Source: Arachis hypogaea (lineage: Eukaryota; Streptophyta; Magnoliopsida; Fabales; Fabaceae). Taken from it: a DNA stretch of 64,000 nt. Both the position numbers and the translations under genes were made by a program. The notes below the pieces were generated by a model, which ran no database searches, was not told the origin of the DNA, and saw only the letters and a list, made by a program, of their open reading frames with translations. Below are positions 12,301-23,739 of this stretch, in pieces (the first letter of the stretch is position 1; every line of letters begins with the position of its first letter). The stretch covers positions 74,083,559-74,147,558 of the forward strand of contig NC_092052.1 in the NCBI RefSeq assembly GCF_003086295.3, given 5' to 3'.

Positions 12301-13298
12301 CGTTAGGAAGAGATATCTCACCTTAGACTTGCTGGAAATTAACGTTTCTTGGTCCTCAAGTCAAGTTAAGCATGATTCCTAAGGAAGAACATCAAGAAAA
12401 CACATGTTTTGCATGGTTTTCCTTGAAAACCGAATTGAAGAGGGAGAGAGACAGCCATCTAACCTTATTTCCAGCCTTGATAAGTCACATGGTTATGTAG
12501 AGGAAGAAGAGAGGATCATTTTGGTGAAATCAGAGTTTTGATTTGAGTTTTAGTTCAGAAGAAATCAAGCTTTGAAGATTAAGTGTTCATGAAAGTTTCT
12601 CTCTTTTCTCTCTTGTTATTTTCGGCCAAAATGATGAAATGAGACAGCCTTGGAGGTTTTGGGGGTGTAGGGTGAGTTGTGATTGGTTGGCTTGGAGGTG
12701 GGTTAAAATAATATTAAAATATCTCAGGTGTATAACTACTAAAATTAGATGTATCGGAACACTTGTAAAAATATCTCTAAAAATTATTTTCTGAGCTACT
12801 AGCATAAATGACACTAGTAACATATTTATTATGAGAATAAAACATGTATGATGAGGCCTTAGCATTGCTAAAGTTATCAGAGAGTGCTGGTGCTAAGCTG
12901 CACCAGTAAACCGTAAATCCGGTTAAACCGATTTTCCTGTTTTTAACTAAAACAGACCAGGTAACCTTATAATATCATTCAAGAATTTTCTAATACTAAT
13001 ATAATGATAATATTATACTATTATCTCTCTCCTCTCATGAATCAATTCCGGTTCATCAAACAGAGACTATTTACGAAAATCAGAATCAAAACTGCCAACC
13101 GATATAGTTCAAAAACTAGGTTCTTCGTGACCGCGTTATCGAGCTTGCCTCAGAAAAGGTTCTAGTTTAAGGATGACATAATGACAATGAGTATCGAGAT
13201 ACTTGTTGATATAGAAGAGGTGTTCTCTTTACTGATCTTCCGGAGAAATCCGTGCCTTTAGAAAAGATCTCGCATACTCGAAAATCAGGGTTGTTACA
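9360..13298 (-). mobile_element. F1: 3.9 kb solo LTR, Tekay/Del-like
   Basis: Bounded by TGTAACGACCC on the left and GGGTTGTTACA on the right, with a perfect 5-bp target duplication TGATG (9355-9359 and 13299-13303). No gag or pol is present, so I read it as a single long LTR left by LTR-LTR recombination. Orientation is inferred from homology to X (plus strand): both share a CATAGGACAG...CATCAT block beside a tandem repeat (minus-strand copy near 10400-10450). It inserted into ORF2 of B, so it is younger than B. Confidence 0.8.
10516..10881 (-). repeat. Tandem hairpin repeat inside F1 with two co-varying stem types
   Basis: Nine units in about 366 bp, each an inverted repeat around a GTGAACTTCGG-type loop. 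One class has stem CTGTAGG/CCTACAG and the other CTGTAAG/CTTACAG, alternating in the first six units. The change in one arm is matched in the other, so pairing is kept in nearly every unit. Occasional mismatches occur, such as a CGTAAG start and a CTTATAG end. Confidence 0.85.
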
Positions 13299-13820
13299 TG
13301 ATGCACCCTTGAGATGAATCTCTCCATCTCCCATGACTCGGAGGTAGAAGCTTTTGCCTTCCCTTTCCTCTTTCTAGAGGTTTCTCCAGCCTTTGGTGCC
13401 ATAAATGGTTATGGAAAAATAAAAAGCAACGCTTTTACCACACCAAACTTAGAAGGTTTGCTCGTCCTCGAGCAAAAGAAGAATGAAGAGAGTAGAGGAA
13501 GAAAAAATAGAGGAGATGGAGGGGGGTTAGTGTTTCGGCCATGTATGGGTGGGTTTGGGAGGGAAAGTGGTTTGAATTTGAATGGTGAGGTAGGTGGGGT
13601 TAATGATGGATGGATGTGGATTGGTGAAGGGTTTATGGAGAAGAGGATAAGATTTGATAGGTGATGGGTTTTTAGGAAAGAGGTATTGAGTTGATTGGTG
13701 AAGTAGAGAGAGAGTGAGTTGAGGGTGGTGGGGATCCTGTAGGGTCCACAGATCCTGAGGTGTCAAGGATTTCTCATCCCTGTACCAATTAGGCATGCAA
13801 AACGCCCTCTGCTGCCCATC

Positions 13821-13960
13821 TTGGCGTTAAACGCCAGGTTGCTGCCCATCCTGGCGTTAAACGCCAGGTTGCTGCCCATTTCTGGCGTTTAACGCCAGCT
13901 TCTTGCCCTTTTCTGGCGTTAAACGCCAGTCTGGTGCCCTTACTGGCGTTTAAACGCCAG
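13821..13960 (-). repeat. 30-31-bp-phased palindrome array upstream of ORF2, element B
   Basis: Five copies of TGGCGTTWAACGCCAG-type dyads start at about 13821, 13851, 13882, 13913 and 13943. Spacers are about 14 bp and are themselves similar (TTGCTGCCCAT). In the element's own direction the array is about 420 bp before the ORF2 start. It corresponds to 51055-51226 in element E. Confidence 0.9.
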
Positions 13961-14251
13961 TAGGCTTCTCCTCCAGGGTGTGCTGTTTTTCATTCTGTTT
14001 TTCAGTTTGTTTTCGCTTTTTCAATTATTTTTGTGACTTCACATGATCATCAACCTACAGAAAATATAAAATAACAATGGAAAATAGAAATTTAACATAG
14101 ATAAGTAAAATTGGATTGCCTCCCAACAAGCGCTTCTTTAATGTCAGTAGCTTGACAGTGGGCTCTTATGGAGCCTCACAGATACTCAGAGCATGATGAT
14201 GGCCTCTCAACACCAAACTTAGAGTTTGGTTGTGGCCTCCCAACACCAAAC

Positions 14252-16045
14252 TTAGAGTTTGAATTTTCCAGGATCTTGTCTCTTCAGAGGTAATTTCTGC
14301 CTAGTCAAGTCATCCAGTTCTTTGGTGAGCAAGGGGGGTTCATCCTCCCAAGTCTCATTACCAAATAGCTTGGCATTTAGCTTCAGGATTGCTCCAAGGT
14401 ACTTAGCAACTTGTTCTTCAGTAACATCTTCATCCTCTTCAGAGGAAGAATACTCATCAGAGCTTATGAATGGCAAAAGTAAATTCAATGGAATCTCTAT
14501 GGTCTCAGTGTTAGCCTCAGATTCCCATGGTTCCTCATTAGGGAACTCCTTGGAGGCCAGTGGACGTCCATTGAGGTCTTCCTCAGTGGAGATCACTGCC
14601 TCTTCTTCCTCTCCAGGTTCGGCCGTGTGGGTTATGTTGATGGCCTTGCACTCTCCTTTTGGATTCTCTTCTGTATTGCTTGGAAGAGTACTAGGAGGGA
14701 GTTCAGTAACTTTCTTACTCAACTGACCCACTTGTGCCTCCAAATTTCTAATGGAGGACTTTGTTTTAGTCATGAAACTTTGAGTGGTTTTAATTAAATC
14801 AGAGACTAAAGTTGCTAATTCAGAGTGGTTCTGCTTGGAATTCTCTGTTTGTTGCTGAGAAAATGATGGAAAAAGTTTGCCATTGCTAAACCTATTTCTT
14901 CCACCATTATTGTTGTTGAAGCCTTGTTAAGGCCTCTGTTCATCCTTCCATGAGAGGTTTGGATAATTTCTCCATGAAGGATTATAGGTGTTTCCATAGG
15001 ATTCTCCCATGTAATTCACCTCTTCCATTGCTGGGTTCTCAGGATCATAAGCTTCTTCTTCAGATGAAACTTCTTTGGTACTGCCTGTTGCTGCTTGCAT
15101 TTCAGACAGACTTTGAGAAATCATATTGACTTGTTGAGTCAATATTTTGTTTTGAGCCAATATGGCATTCAGAGTATCAATCTCAAAAACTCCTTTCTTC
15201 TGACTTGTCCCATTATTCACAGGATTCCTTTCAGAGGTGTACATGAATTGGTTATTTGAAACCATTTCAATGAGTTCCTGAGCTTCTGCAGGCATCTTCT
15301 TCAGATGAAGAGATCCTCCAGCAGAGCTGTCCAATGACATCTTGGACAGTTCAGATAGACCATCATAGAAAATACCTATGATGCTCCATTCTGAAAGCAT
15401 GTCAGAAGGACACCTTCTGATCAATTGCTTGTATCTTTCTCAGGCTTCATAGAGGAATTCACCTTCCTTCTGTCTGAAGGTTTGGACTTCCACTCTAAGC
15501 TTGCTCAATTTTTGAGGTGGAAAGAATTTTGCCAAGAAGGCATTGACTAGCTTTTCCCAAGAGTTCAGGCTTTCTTTAGGTTGTGAATCCAACCATGTTC
15601 TAGCTCTGTCTCTTACAGCAAAGGGAAAAAGCATAAGCTTGTAGACCTCGGGATCAACCCCATTGGTCTTGACAGTGTCACAAATTTGCAAGAATTCAGC
15701 TAAGAACTGATGAGGATCTTCCAATGGAAGTCCATGAAACTTGCAATTCTGTTGCATCAAAGAAACTAATTGAGGCTTAATCTCAAAGTTGTTTGCTTCA
15801 ATGGCAGGGATTGAGATGCTTCTCCCATAGAAGTCAGGAGTAGGTGTAGTAAAGTCACCAAGCACCTTCCTTGCATTGTTGGCATTGTTGTTGTTTTCGG
15901 CTGCCATGTCTTCTTCTTGTTTAAAAAGTTCTGTTAGGTCCTCTATAGAGAGTTGTACTTTAGCTTCTCTTAGCTTTCTCTTCAAGGTCCTTTCAGGTTC
16001 AGGATCAGCTTCAATAAGAATGCCTTTGTCCTTGCTCCTGCTCAT
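14252..16045 (-). pseudogene. gag: gag of element B (two nonsense codons)
   Basis: One reading frame of about 598 codons from ATG at 16045 to a stop at 14252, interrupted by TGA (15440-15442) and TAA (14927-14929). Element E reads TGG and CAA at the same places, so both breaks are transitions. The retrotransposon-gag core is clear: CKFHGLP, then RARTWLDSQP, WEKLVNAFLAKFFPP and LSKLRVEVQTFRQKEGE. The C-terminal third is acidic (SSDEYSSSEEDEDVTEEQVAKY). I see no CCHC zinc knuckle. The gag protein would package element RNA in the cytoplasm. The retropepsin that follows gag in E is absent here: the frame ends shortly after the QDPGKF junction. Confidence 0.85.
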
Positions 16046-17792
16046 ATGAAAAGAGAGGAGAAGAAAATATGGAATCCTCTATGTCACAGTATAGAGATTC
16101 CTTGAGGTGTCAGAGGTAAAGAAGAATAGAAGGAGAAAGTAGAAAAGAAAGAATTCGAACTTATCAAGAGGGATAGAGTTCGAATTGTACATTGAGGAGG
16201 AGTATTAGTCCATAAATAGAAGGATGTGGGAAGAGGGGAAGAATTTTCGAAAATAAAGTAAAAAGATTTTGAAATAATAAGAGCAATTTTGAAAATTTGG
16301 TAATTGATTTTCGAAAACTAAGATTGGGAAAGAAATTAAGTGATTTTTGAAAAAGATTTTGAAATTAGAAATCAAAAAGATATGATTGAAACTTAATTTT
16401 GAAAAAGATGTGATTGAAAAGATATGATTGAGAAGATATGATTGAGAATCAAATTAAAAAGAGAAGGTTTTTTAAATTTAAAGTTGATTATTTGACCAAC
16501 AAGAAATTGAAAGATATGATTCTAGAATTAAAACTTTTGATCCTTTATTAATAGGCAAGTAACAACTTGAAAATTTTGAATTAAATCACTAATGGTAGCA
16601 AGGATTTTTGAAAATAGTAATAAATATAAAATTGAAAAGAAATTGGTTTTGAGAAGATATGATTGAAAAGATATGATTTGAAAAAAATTTGATTTTGAAA
16701 AATTATGAATATTTGAAAAAGATTTGAATTAAAAACAAAATCTTCCCTCTAGTGTCCTCATGGCATTAAACGCCCAGAATGGCATCCATTCTGGCGTTTA
16801 ACGCCCAAAATGCTACCTTTTTGGGCGTTTAACGCCCAGCCAGGTACCCTGGCTGGCGTTTAAACGCCAGTTTTCCTTCTTCATTGGGTGTTTTGAACGC
16901 CCAGCTTTTTCTGTGTAATTCCTCTGCTGAATATTCTGAATCTTCAATTCTCTGTGTTATTGACTTGAAAAGACACAATTTTAAAAAATTTTTGAATTTT
17001 TTAATGATTAGAAACAACAATAAAAAAAAATGCAACTAAGATCAAATAGACAATGCATGCAAGACACCAAACTTAGAAATTTGTATACTAAGGACTATGC
17101 ATGTAAGAAACAACAAAAGACACAAAATAAGAGAAATTAAAGATCAGAGCACTGGAATCATCAAGAACAACTTGAAGATCAATGCAGAACATATTGCATA
17201 TATTCAAAAAAATGCAAGAATAAAGACATGCAATTGACACCAAACTTAAAATTAGACACTAGACTCAAACAAGAAACATAAAATATTTTTGATTTAATAA
17301 ATTTTATAATTTTTTTTGTGATTTTTTGAAAATTATATGGAAAAGAAAATAAAGAGATTCAAATTTTTAATAAGAATTCCAGGAATCATGTAATGTTAGT
17401 CTAAAACTCCGGTCCAGGAATTAGACATGGCTTACTAGCCAGCCAAGCTTTCAGTGAAAGCTTCGGTCCAAAATACTAGACATGGCCAATGGCCAGCCAA
17501 GCTTTAGCAGATCATTACTCTCAACAGCAAAATTGATAGAAATCAACAAGCTCTTGTGATGATAAGTTGAAACCTCGGTCCAAAAGATTAGACATGGCTT
17601 CACAGCCAGCCAGACTTCAACAAATCATTATGAAACTCTAGAATTCATTCTTAAAAACTCTGAAGAACAGAATAGAAAATTTTTTTGTATTTTTGAAAAT
17701 TTTTTTTCGAAAATAAAAAGTAAAAAGCTTAAACATAAAATAAAATTACCTAATCTAAGCAACAAGAGAACCGTCAGTTGTCCAAACTCGAA
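16046..17792 (-). other. Leader of element B between primer-binding site and gag
   Basis: AT-rich untranslated leader homologous to the leader of E and, in opposite orientation, to that of A. It holds two copies of ACACCAAACTTA (about 17066 and 17238). A block at 17401-17640 repeats phrases of the type CTCGGTCCAAAA-TTAGACATGGC-CAGCCA about three times. It also carries an extra palindrome array (16760-16905) that I do not see in the leaders of A or E. Confidence 0.7.
16760..16905 (-). repeat. Third 31-bp palindrome array, in the leader of element B
   Basis: Dyads of the TGGGCGTTTAACGCCCA/CTGGCGTTTAAACGCCAG type begin at 16760, 16791, 16822 and 16853, exactly 31 bp apart. A degenerate fifth follows at about 16885. 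The spacing is the same as in the U3 and pre-ORF2 arrays. This extra location suggests that array segments can move or be copied within the element. Confidence 0.85.
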
Positions 17793-17813
17793 CAATCCCC
17801 AGCAACGGCGCCA
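17793..17813 (-). other. Primer-binding site, element B
   Basis: On the minus strand it reads TGGCGCCGTTGCTGGGGATTG, one mismatch from the tRNA-Asp complement. The LTR ends seven bases away at 17820. Confidence 0.85.
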
Positions 17814-17819
17814 AAAACT

Positions 17820-19483
17820 TGGTGCACAAAATTGTGATCATCAATGGCACCAACAACTTGGTACGCACAATTGTAATCTCAATCTTTGTCACAACTCCGC
17901 ACAACTAACCAGCAAATGCACTGGGTCGTCCAAGTAATAAACCTTACGTGAGTAAGAGTCGATCCCTCGGAGACTGTCGGCTTGAAGCAAGCTATGGTCA
18001 TCTTGTAAATCTCAGTCAGGCGGATTCAAATGGTTATGGAGAATTGATAATTAAAATATGAATAAAACATAAAATAGGATAGAGATACTTATATAATTCA
18101 TTGGTAGGAATTTCAGATAAGCGTATGAAGATGCTTTGTTCCTTCTGAACCTCTGCTTTCCTATTGCCTTTTTCCAATCAATCATACTCCTTTCCATGGC
18201 AAGCTTTATGTTGGGCATCACCGTTGTCAACGGCTACTTCTCGTCCTCTCAGTGAAAATGTTCCAAATGCGCTGTCACCGCACGGCTAATCATCTGTCGG
18301 TTCTCGATCATGTTGGAATAGGATCCATTGATCCTTTTGAGTCTGTCACTACGCCCAACACTCGCGAGTTTGAAGTTCGTCACAGTCATCCCTTCCCAGA
18401 TCCTACTCGGAATACCACAGACAAGGTTTAGACTTTCCGGATCTCAAAAATGGCCGCCAATAATTCTAGCCTATACCACAAAGGTTCTAATCTTAGATTA
18501 GAAACCCAAGAGATACACATTCAAGCTTGATTGCATGTAGAACGGAAGTGGTTGTCAGGCACGCGTTCATAGGTGAGAATGGTGATGAGTGTCACATAAG
18601 CATCACATTCATCATGTTTTTGAGTGCGAATGAATATCTTGGAGAAAAAATAGACTTGAGCTGAATAGAAAAACAATAGTACTTTGCATTAATTCATGAA
18701 GAACAGCAGAGCTCCACACCTTAATCTATGGTGTGTAGAAACTCCACCGTTGAAAATACATAAGAACAAAAGGTCCAGGCATGGCCAAATGGCCAGCCCC
18801 CAAACATGATCAAGAGATCAAAAGTATGATCAAGTGTGTAAAAGTCTATATATCTCAAAATACAATAGCAAAAGGTCCTATTTATAGAAATCTAGTATCC
18901 TAGGGTTTACAGAAATGAGTAAATGATGCAGAATCCACTTCCGGGCCCACTTGGTGTGTGCTTGGGCTGAGTATTGAAGCTTTCACATGTAGAGACTTTT
19001 CTTGGAGTTAAACGCCAGTTTTTGTGCCAGTTTGGGCGTTTAACTCCAGCTTTTATGCCAGTTCTGACGTTTTGACGCCAGAATTTCTATGCTGATTTGG
19101 AACATCGATTTGGGCCATCAAATCTCGGGCAAAGTATGGACTATTAAATATTGCTGGAAAGCCCAGGATGTCTACTTTCCAACGCAATTAAAAGCGCGCC
19201 AATTGAGTATCTGTAGCTCCAGAAAATTCACTTCGAGTGCAGGGAGGTCAGAATCCAACAACATCTGCAGTCCTTTTTCAGCCTTTGAATCAGATTTTTA
19301 CTCAAGTCCCTCAATTTCAGCCAGAAAATACCTGAAATCACAGAAAAACACATAAACTCATAGTAAAGTCTAGAAATGTGATTTTTATTTAAAAACTAAT
19401 AAAAACATAATAAAAACTAACTAAAATATACTAAAAACATACTAAAAAGAATGCCAAAAAGCGTATAAGTTATCTGCTCATCA
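17820..19483 (-). repeat. 5' LTR of element B
   Basis: 1,664 bp, running from TGGTGCAC to GCTCATCA on the plus strand (TGATGAGC...GTGCACCA in the element's direction). It contains the family dyads at about 19006-19085, and a TATA box on the minus strand at 18876-18886 (TCCTATTTATA on plus). Confidence 0.9.
18876..18886 (-). promoter_or_regulatory. TATA box of the element B 5' LTR
   Basis: TATAAATAGGA on the minus strand, at the same LTR position as in element A. It would drive the gag transcript of B. Confidence 0.6.
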
Positions 19484-19796
19484 CAACCTCAATAAACCTG
19501 AAATGTAAGAATTTAAAGCTGAATGTGTCAACATAGTGGAAAAAGTTATTTCAGATAAGGAAGTCAGCTTTAGAACATGTAAGAATGTACTGTTGGGAAT
19601 ATGGGGTAACTCTCAAGGTGTAGCAATCACTGAGATTTGTTTAAAGAGATGTTCTTTAGCTTCAAAAACAGGAGGAAAAGGTTGCAAATACTCCAAAATG
19701 GTCCGTGAAATGTGAGAGTTAACCTGATTAAGTTTGGATTGTGGACAGAGAGAGAATTGGTGTTTGAAGTTGATGGCTTGCCTCTTGATTACATGC
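19484..19796 (+). pseudogene. LINE ORF1 fragment (DUF4283-like)
   Basis: In one frame there is CKNVLLGIWGNSQGVAI, and in the next frame RVNLIKFGLWTERELVFEVDGLPLDYM. Both are characteristic of the DUF4283 RNA-binding-like domain of plant LINE ORF1 and related zinc-knuckle proteins. The frame contains stops and at least one frameshift, so it is a relic. It is cut on the left by element B (target sequence CAACC) and on the right by LTR-like S. Confidence 0.65.
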
Positions 19797-21324
19797 TGAC
19801 GAGCGCTAAATACCAGTTTAGAAAATTCACAAGTTTAAAGCTCAAGATTCGTTCTAGCTCTAAACCGAAATTCAACACTCTTCAAAGTTTAGTTTAAAAT
19901 GTCACAAATTCAAAACAATAACTGGAAGTTTAGTCCCGGGTCGTTCTTCCTTAGAATTACAATCGAGTGCATTATTATTGGCTATGAGAGATCGAGGGGT
20001 TAATTGAAATTGACGAAAATTTATATTGCAAGAAATTACAGAAGCAATACAATATCTAAATATCGAAAGAAGTTTAAATTAAGAATAATTAAGACAATTA
20101 ACTAAGAATTGAAAGTAAATTCAAATGCTAAAAGATCTTGGCAAGGGTTGAGGGTTAAGGATCATTATCCTTGTCACTAACCACACCATGATAATTACAA
20201 AGAGCGAACCCAATTCGTCAACCTCTACATAATAAGGAAAGTCAATTAGGCTTAATTAATCCTAATCCACAAGTTCTAACTAACTTACTAATTGAAATTA
20301 GTAAAAAATTAGCGTTAGTAGAAATAAGATTAACTAACATCTCTAAATTATCAATCAACTTGGATATTAGTAACTCAAGATTACCTAAGTTCCCAACCCA
20401 AGCCAAGAATGAAAAATCTACTCTATAACTAAGTGAGACATTTCATCAAACACTTAGTGTGCATAAAATTAAAGCATCATAAATTACAAAAATAATAAAA
20501 TCTATAACTACCCAATTCAAGCAAGCAACAATAACATCTTAAGTAAGCAAGAATAAAATATCAAATATCAAATTCATTAAAGGTAAACAAAAATTCAATA
20601 AGAGTTTATAAACTAAAATAACAAGATGAAGAACTAACAAAATATTCCAAGTAATGTGTGAGAACAAGAAACTAAGAGCAAAACTACACCTAAACAAAAT
20701 TAAAACCTAAAACTAAAGAGAAAATTAAATAAAACTCTAGGAATTCTAGCTTTTCTCTCTAGAATTCCACTAAAAACCTAACAAAATGTAAAGTTGAGTG
20801 AGTGTATGAGAATGTGTCCTTCCTCTCTTCATTTTGGCTTCCAAATACCATTAGTTGTAGTTGCTGGGGGCCTTGGAAAGTCCAAAACATGAAAACACGC
20901 TTCAAATTAATCAAGGCATATGATCCGACCTCGCGCACGCAAGAAAATCTTGCACATGCGAGAATCACGCTCAGGCGAGGAAATGGTTCTCGTGCGAGTA
21001 TCTCGCTTAAGTGAGAAAATGTCGCTCACGTGAGAGTCTTGCTTAAGCGAGTTGTCAGACAGCTTTCCTTCCGGATTGCTTTCCAAATTTACTTTTTGCT
21101 CCATTCTTTTCAATCCTTTAAGGCCATTGATGTACCTTAACTCTAAAACACTTAAAGAAATTTCAGTACGATAACGAATGACATAAAAAGAGATTAAGAA
21201 ATTAACAATTAGGAGCACAAAAAGCATATTTTTCACACAAAAATTAATCGAAAACAAGATTCAAAAAACTCAATTAATTAAGTAAAATTATAAAGTTTGT
21301 TGATAAATTTCATACTTTTTAACA
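19797..21324 (-). repeat. S: solo-LTR-like segment in the LINE
   Basis: About 1.53 kb with the layout of the other LTRs here, read on the minus strand: a start near TGTTAAAAAGTATG, a dyad array, then a long transcribed-type half ending in AGCGCTCGTCA. No PBS, gag or partner LTR is present. LINE ORF1 sequence lies left and LINE ORF2 sequence right, so a large stretch of LINE is also missing and no target duplication can be read. The boundaries are approximate. Confidence 0.55.
20930..21052 (-). repeat. Dyad array in S
   Basis: Imperfect palindromes of the type CTCGCTTAAGCGAG, CTTGCACATGCGAG and CTCGCGCACGCAAG begin at 20930, 20949, 20966, about 20989, 21002, 21021 and 21038. Starts at 20930, 20966, 21002 and 21038 give a 36-bp repeat, with a secondary dyad 19 bp into the first and third units. 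Confidence 0.7.
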
Positions 21325-21600
21325 CAATTTAGCCTCCATAAGTCAGGAATTTCCTTTGGCAACGCTATCCCAATCCAAAAAAGGATAAATATAGAAGAAA
21401 TTTTGGATATTTTGGCTTGGAAAAACCCAAGAAAATACCTTGGGATACTAGCCAAATGAAGTAGGTATAAAAGTCAAGCCTTAACATGGATAGAAGAGAA
21501 TAGATAACAAAATTGAGGGTGGAAAGAAAACCTTTTGAATCAGGCAGAAAAAGAGGTATTGATCAAGATAGTAGTACAAGCGATTCTAACATATGATATG
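21325..21600 (+). pseudogene. LINE ORF2 fragment (RT C-terminal side), left of X
   Basis: Decayed reverse-transcriptase coding sequence of a plant non-LTR retrotransposon. Recognisable words in order are GNAIPIQKR, EEILDILAWKNPRKYLGI, ALTWIEE, GWKENLLNQA and KEVLIK. They correspond to the region after the RT palm in plant LINEs. Several stops are present. It ends at the ATATG target site of X and its frame resumes at 44552. Confidence 0.75.
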
Positions 21601-22021
21601 TGTAAACCCGGGTAATTAATAAATAATTAAAAAAAATTAAGAACTTAAATTTGATAAGTTAGAAGGGTAAAAATAATTAAAATATGAATTTTAACACTAA
21701 TTTTAAAGAATTTGATTGAAAATTGGACTGAACGGGTCGAACCGGACCCAAACCTAGCCCAAGGCCCAATCCAAACTCACCCACACTTAATGGCTTCAGC
21801 CATTTCTTCAGTCCATCTCATAATGAAAACACGCTAGGCAAGGAAAATAAGGGGGAAGAACAAGGGAATTGCAAACCTTTGGTTCTTGATTCAAATCCTT
21901 GTATCTTTCAATCCGGAGCTCCGATTGACAAGCCGTCAGCGGGAATGCGTTCGTCTTAGAATTCTCTACAAAATCCAATGAACAACTTGGTAAGAAAATA
22001 TCAATTTCACACCTAGTTATT

Positions 22022-23618
22022 TGATGAGTCCATATTTGACGATATATTTTAGCTTGATTTGAGTGGATTCCATCACATAAACTCACACTTATTCACTTAA
22101 ATAGCATACTTTTGTGTTTTCGTCCTAAATTGAATCTAAATGTGAAAACATGCATTTTTGTGCTTAAATTAGTAATTTTAATTCCACTTTTATTCCATTT
22201 GATGCCATGACATGTTTATTGAGTGATTTCAGGTCATAGAGGCAAGAATGGATAACCAAAAGTGGAAGAAAGCATGTACTAAGGGAAAACACATGGAGAA
22301 AACAAGGAAGAAGCACACAGCCATGTGTGCATGCACACAAGCATCTGTGCGTGTGCACAAGAAGGAAATCGGCTGGTGTGCGTGCGCACAATACTCTGTG
22401 CGTACGCACAGGTGAACATTCAGCAAAGTGTGCGTATGCACAAGCCCCTGCACGTGAATTCATTAATGAAACACGTGCTCTGTAATTTTGGGAGCCTTTG
22501 GCCTAGTTTGGGAGCCTTTATGCTGAATGGGAAGTGCTATATCAAGGGGAATTGAAGCCATATGAAGGCATTAGATTAGGAGGCCTCATTTTGACATTTT
22601 TAGGATAGTTAATTAGGAGTAGGAGTAGTGTAGAGAATTCTCTCCTAGGGTTTCATTTCCATCTCCATTGTAGCATTTTATAGCAAGCTTTGATCTTGGA
22701 TTTTACTCATCTTTTGTAAGTACTCTTAAATTTCCTCTTTAATTCCATTACTTTTGCATTTACTTTCTTATGGTTCAAGATACTTTGTTTATATATGCAA
22801 TTTTGGGTTTCTTGAAGTTTTCATTGATGCATTTAATGTTTTATGCTTTCTTTATGTTTGATTGAACGTTAATTGTTGATATTGTGAATATTTTGGTCAT
22901 AGTTTTTATTTTCCTTTGCAAGTTCTCATATTTTGCTTTTATGCCCACAAAGTGTTTGTGAAAATGCCAACTCTAGATTTTGAGTAGATTTTCACACCTT
23001 GGCTTGGGATTTGAGTTCCTAGGATACTAGAGTCATGATGTCCGACATTTAGTTGTAATTCTTGGGTAGTTAGTTGACTCTTGTTTCAATTGAAGCCAGC
23101 TTTTTACCAATTAATTTGGTAAGTTAGCTAGGACTTATGGATCAAGGTCAATTATGCTTGCTAAACCTACTCTTCGATGTTAGGGGTTAACTAAGCGAGA
23201 TTGACTCATCATAGTTGCCATAGTTATGGTTACGATGATGATAGGATACCTTGGAGTCTCATTTCCAAGTCAAGGCTCTTTTATACATATCTTAGCATTT
23301 TCACTAAGTTTTGATCTTGTTTTCCTTTTTACTTGCATCAATATCAATTTTGATAATTTATTAGTTCTTTGATTTCTTAGTTCTTTTAATCTTTAGTTTT
23401 TCTATTTTAAAACCCCTTTTTGTCCTCACAACTGAAAGCGTAACACTTCAATTGCATTCCTAGGGAGAACGACTTGAGGTTGAAAGACTCTCGGTTTATA
23501 TGTTTTGTATTTGAAAGAACTAAACTTTGATTGGGAGAATTACTTGTTGGTTTGGACTATGCTATCAACGAAAAAATTGTTTTGCTAAAATTTTAAACCA
23601 TCGTGATTTTCTCTATCA
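22022..23618 (+). repeat. 5' LTR of element G
   Basis: 1,597 bp, TGATGAGTCC to CTCTATCA. The second half matches 29506-30097 closely, which identifies the LTR pair. It shares short conserved phrases with the C-family LTRs, such as GGGTTAACTAAG and GTCAAGGCT followed by a T-rich run. Confidence 0.85.
22326..22453 (+). repeat. Paired dyad array in the G LTR
   Basis: Palindromes of the type TGTGCGTACGCACA begin at 22326, 22346, 22377, 22397, 22429 and about 22449. Spacing alternates 20 and 31-32 bp (repeat of 51-52 bp). The last copy is degenerate. The same motif type recurs at 25067-25530 inside the element. Confidence 0.85.
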
Positions 23619-23624
23619 CGTTTT

Positions 23625-23643
23625 TAGTGCCGTTGCCGGGGAT
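23625..23643 (+). other. Primer-binding site, element G
   Basis: TAGTGCCGTTGCCGGGGAT, two changes from the tRNA-Asp complement. Both are G-to-A or C-to-T, consistent with decay. It lies six bases past the LTR end. Confidence 0.8.
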
Positions 23644-23739
23644 GCAAACGGTGTTATGTTTTTGGTTGTTGTGAATATGTTAATAGTGTGAATAGCACTT
23701 TTTGGTTGTTTGTTTGCTTTTGTTAGTTAGTTTTGTTTA

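Larger units (their letters stand above)
8301..13402 (-). pseudogene. ORF2 of element B, PF20167-like plant transposon protein, split by F1
   Basis: The reading frame starts at the ATG at 13402, is broken by the 3.9 kb solo LTR F1 between 13303 and 9355, and resumes to a stop at 8301. Without F1 and one copy of its duplicated TGATG, the exon parts are otherwise open, about 380 codons. The N terminus is basic (RKRKGK, NLS-like). Then come GWEVLTNPIQQ, VQEFYANAWI, a LAFNLP block and, near the C terminus, a glutamine/glutamate-rich probable coiled coil (EEQQRQGRDIEELK). This resembles the putative plant transposon protein family common in legume retroelements. The biochemical role is unknown. 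An intact-length but mutated homologue lies in E (49376-50528), with remoter ones in C and G. Confidence 0.75.
5584..19483 (-). mobile_element. Element B: non-autonomous Ty3/gypsy-like LTR element with gag and ORF2 but no pol
   Basis: On the minus strand the order is 5' LTR (17820-19483), primer-binding site, leader, gag (16045-14252), dyad array, ORF2 (13402-8301), then 3' LTR (7196-5584). There is no reverse transcriptase, RNase H or integrase between gag and ORF2, and the protease found in E is also missing. Solo LTR F1 interrupts ORF2. The right end is intact (GCTCATCA followed by CAACC). The left end lacks about 64 bp of LTR at the junction with element A, so no target duplication can be confirmed. 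Confidence 0.9.

Noticed and set aside
9360..13298. F1 as a DNA transposon, because its ends TGTAAC...GTTACA are inverted
   Set aside because: A 5-bp duplication, short terminal inversion, Tekay/Del-like LTR text shared with X and F2, and no transposase all fit a solo LTR better.
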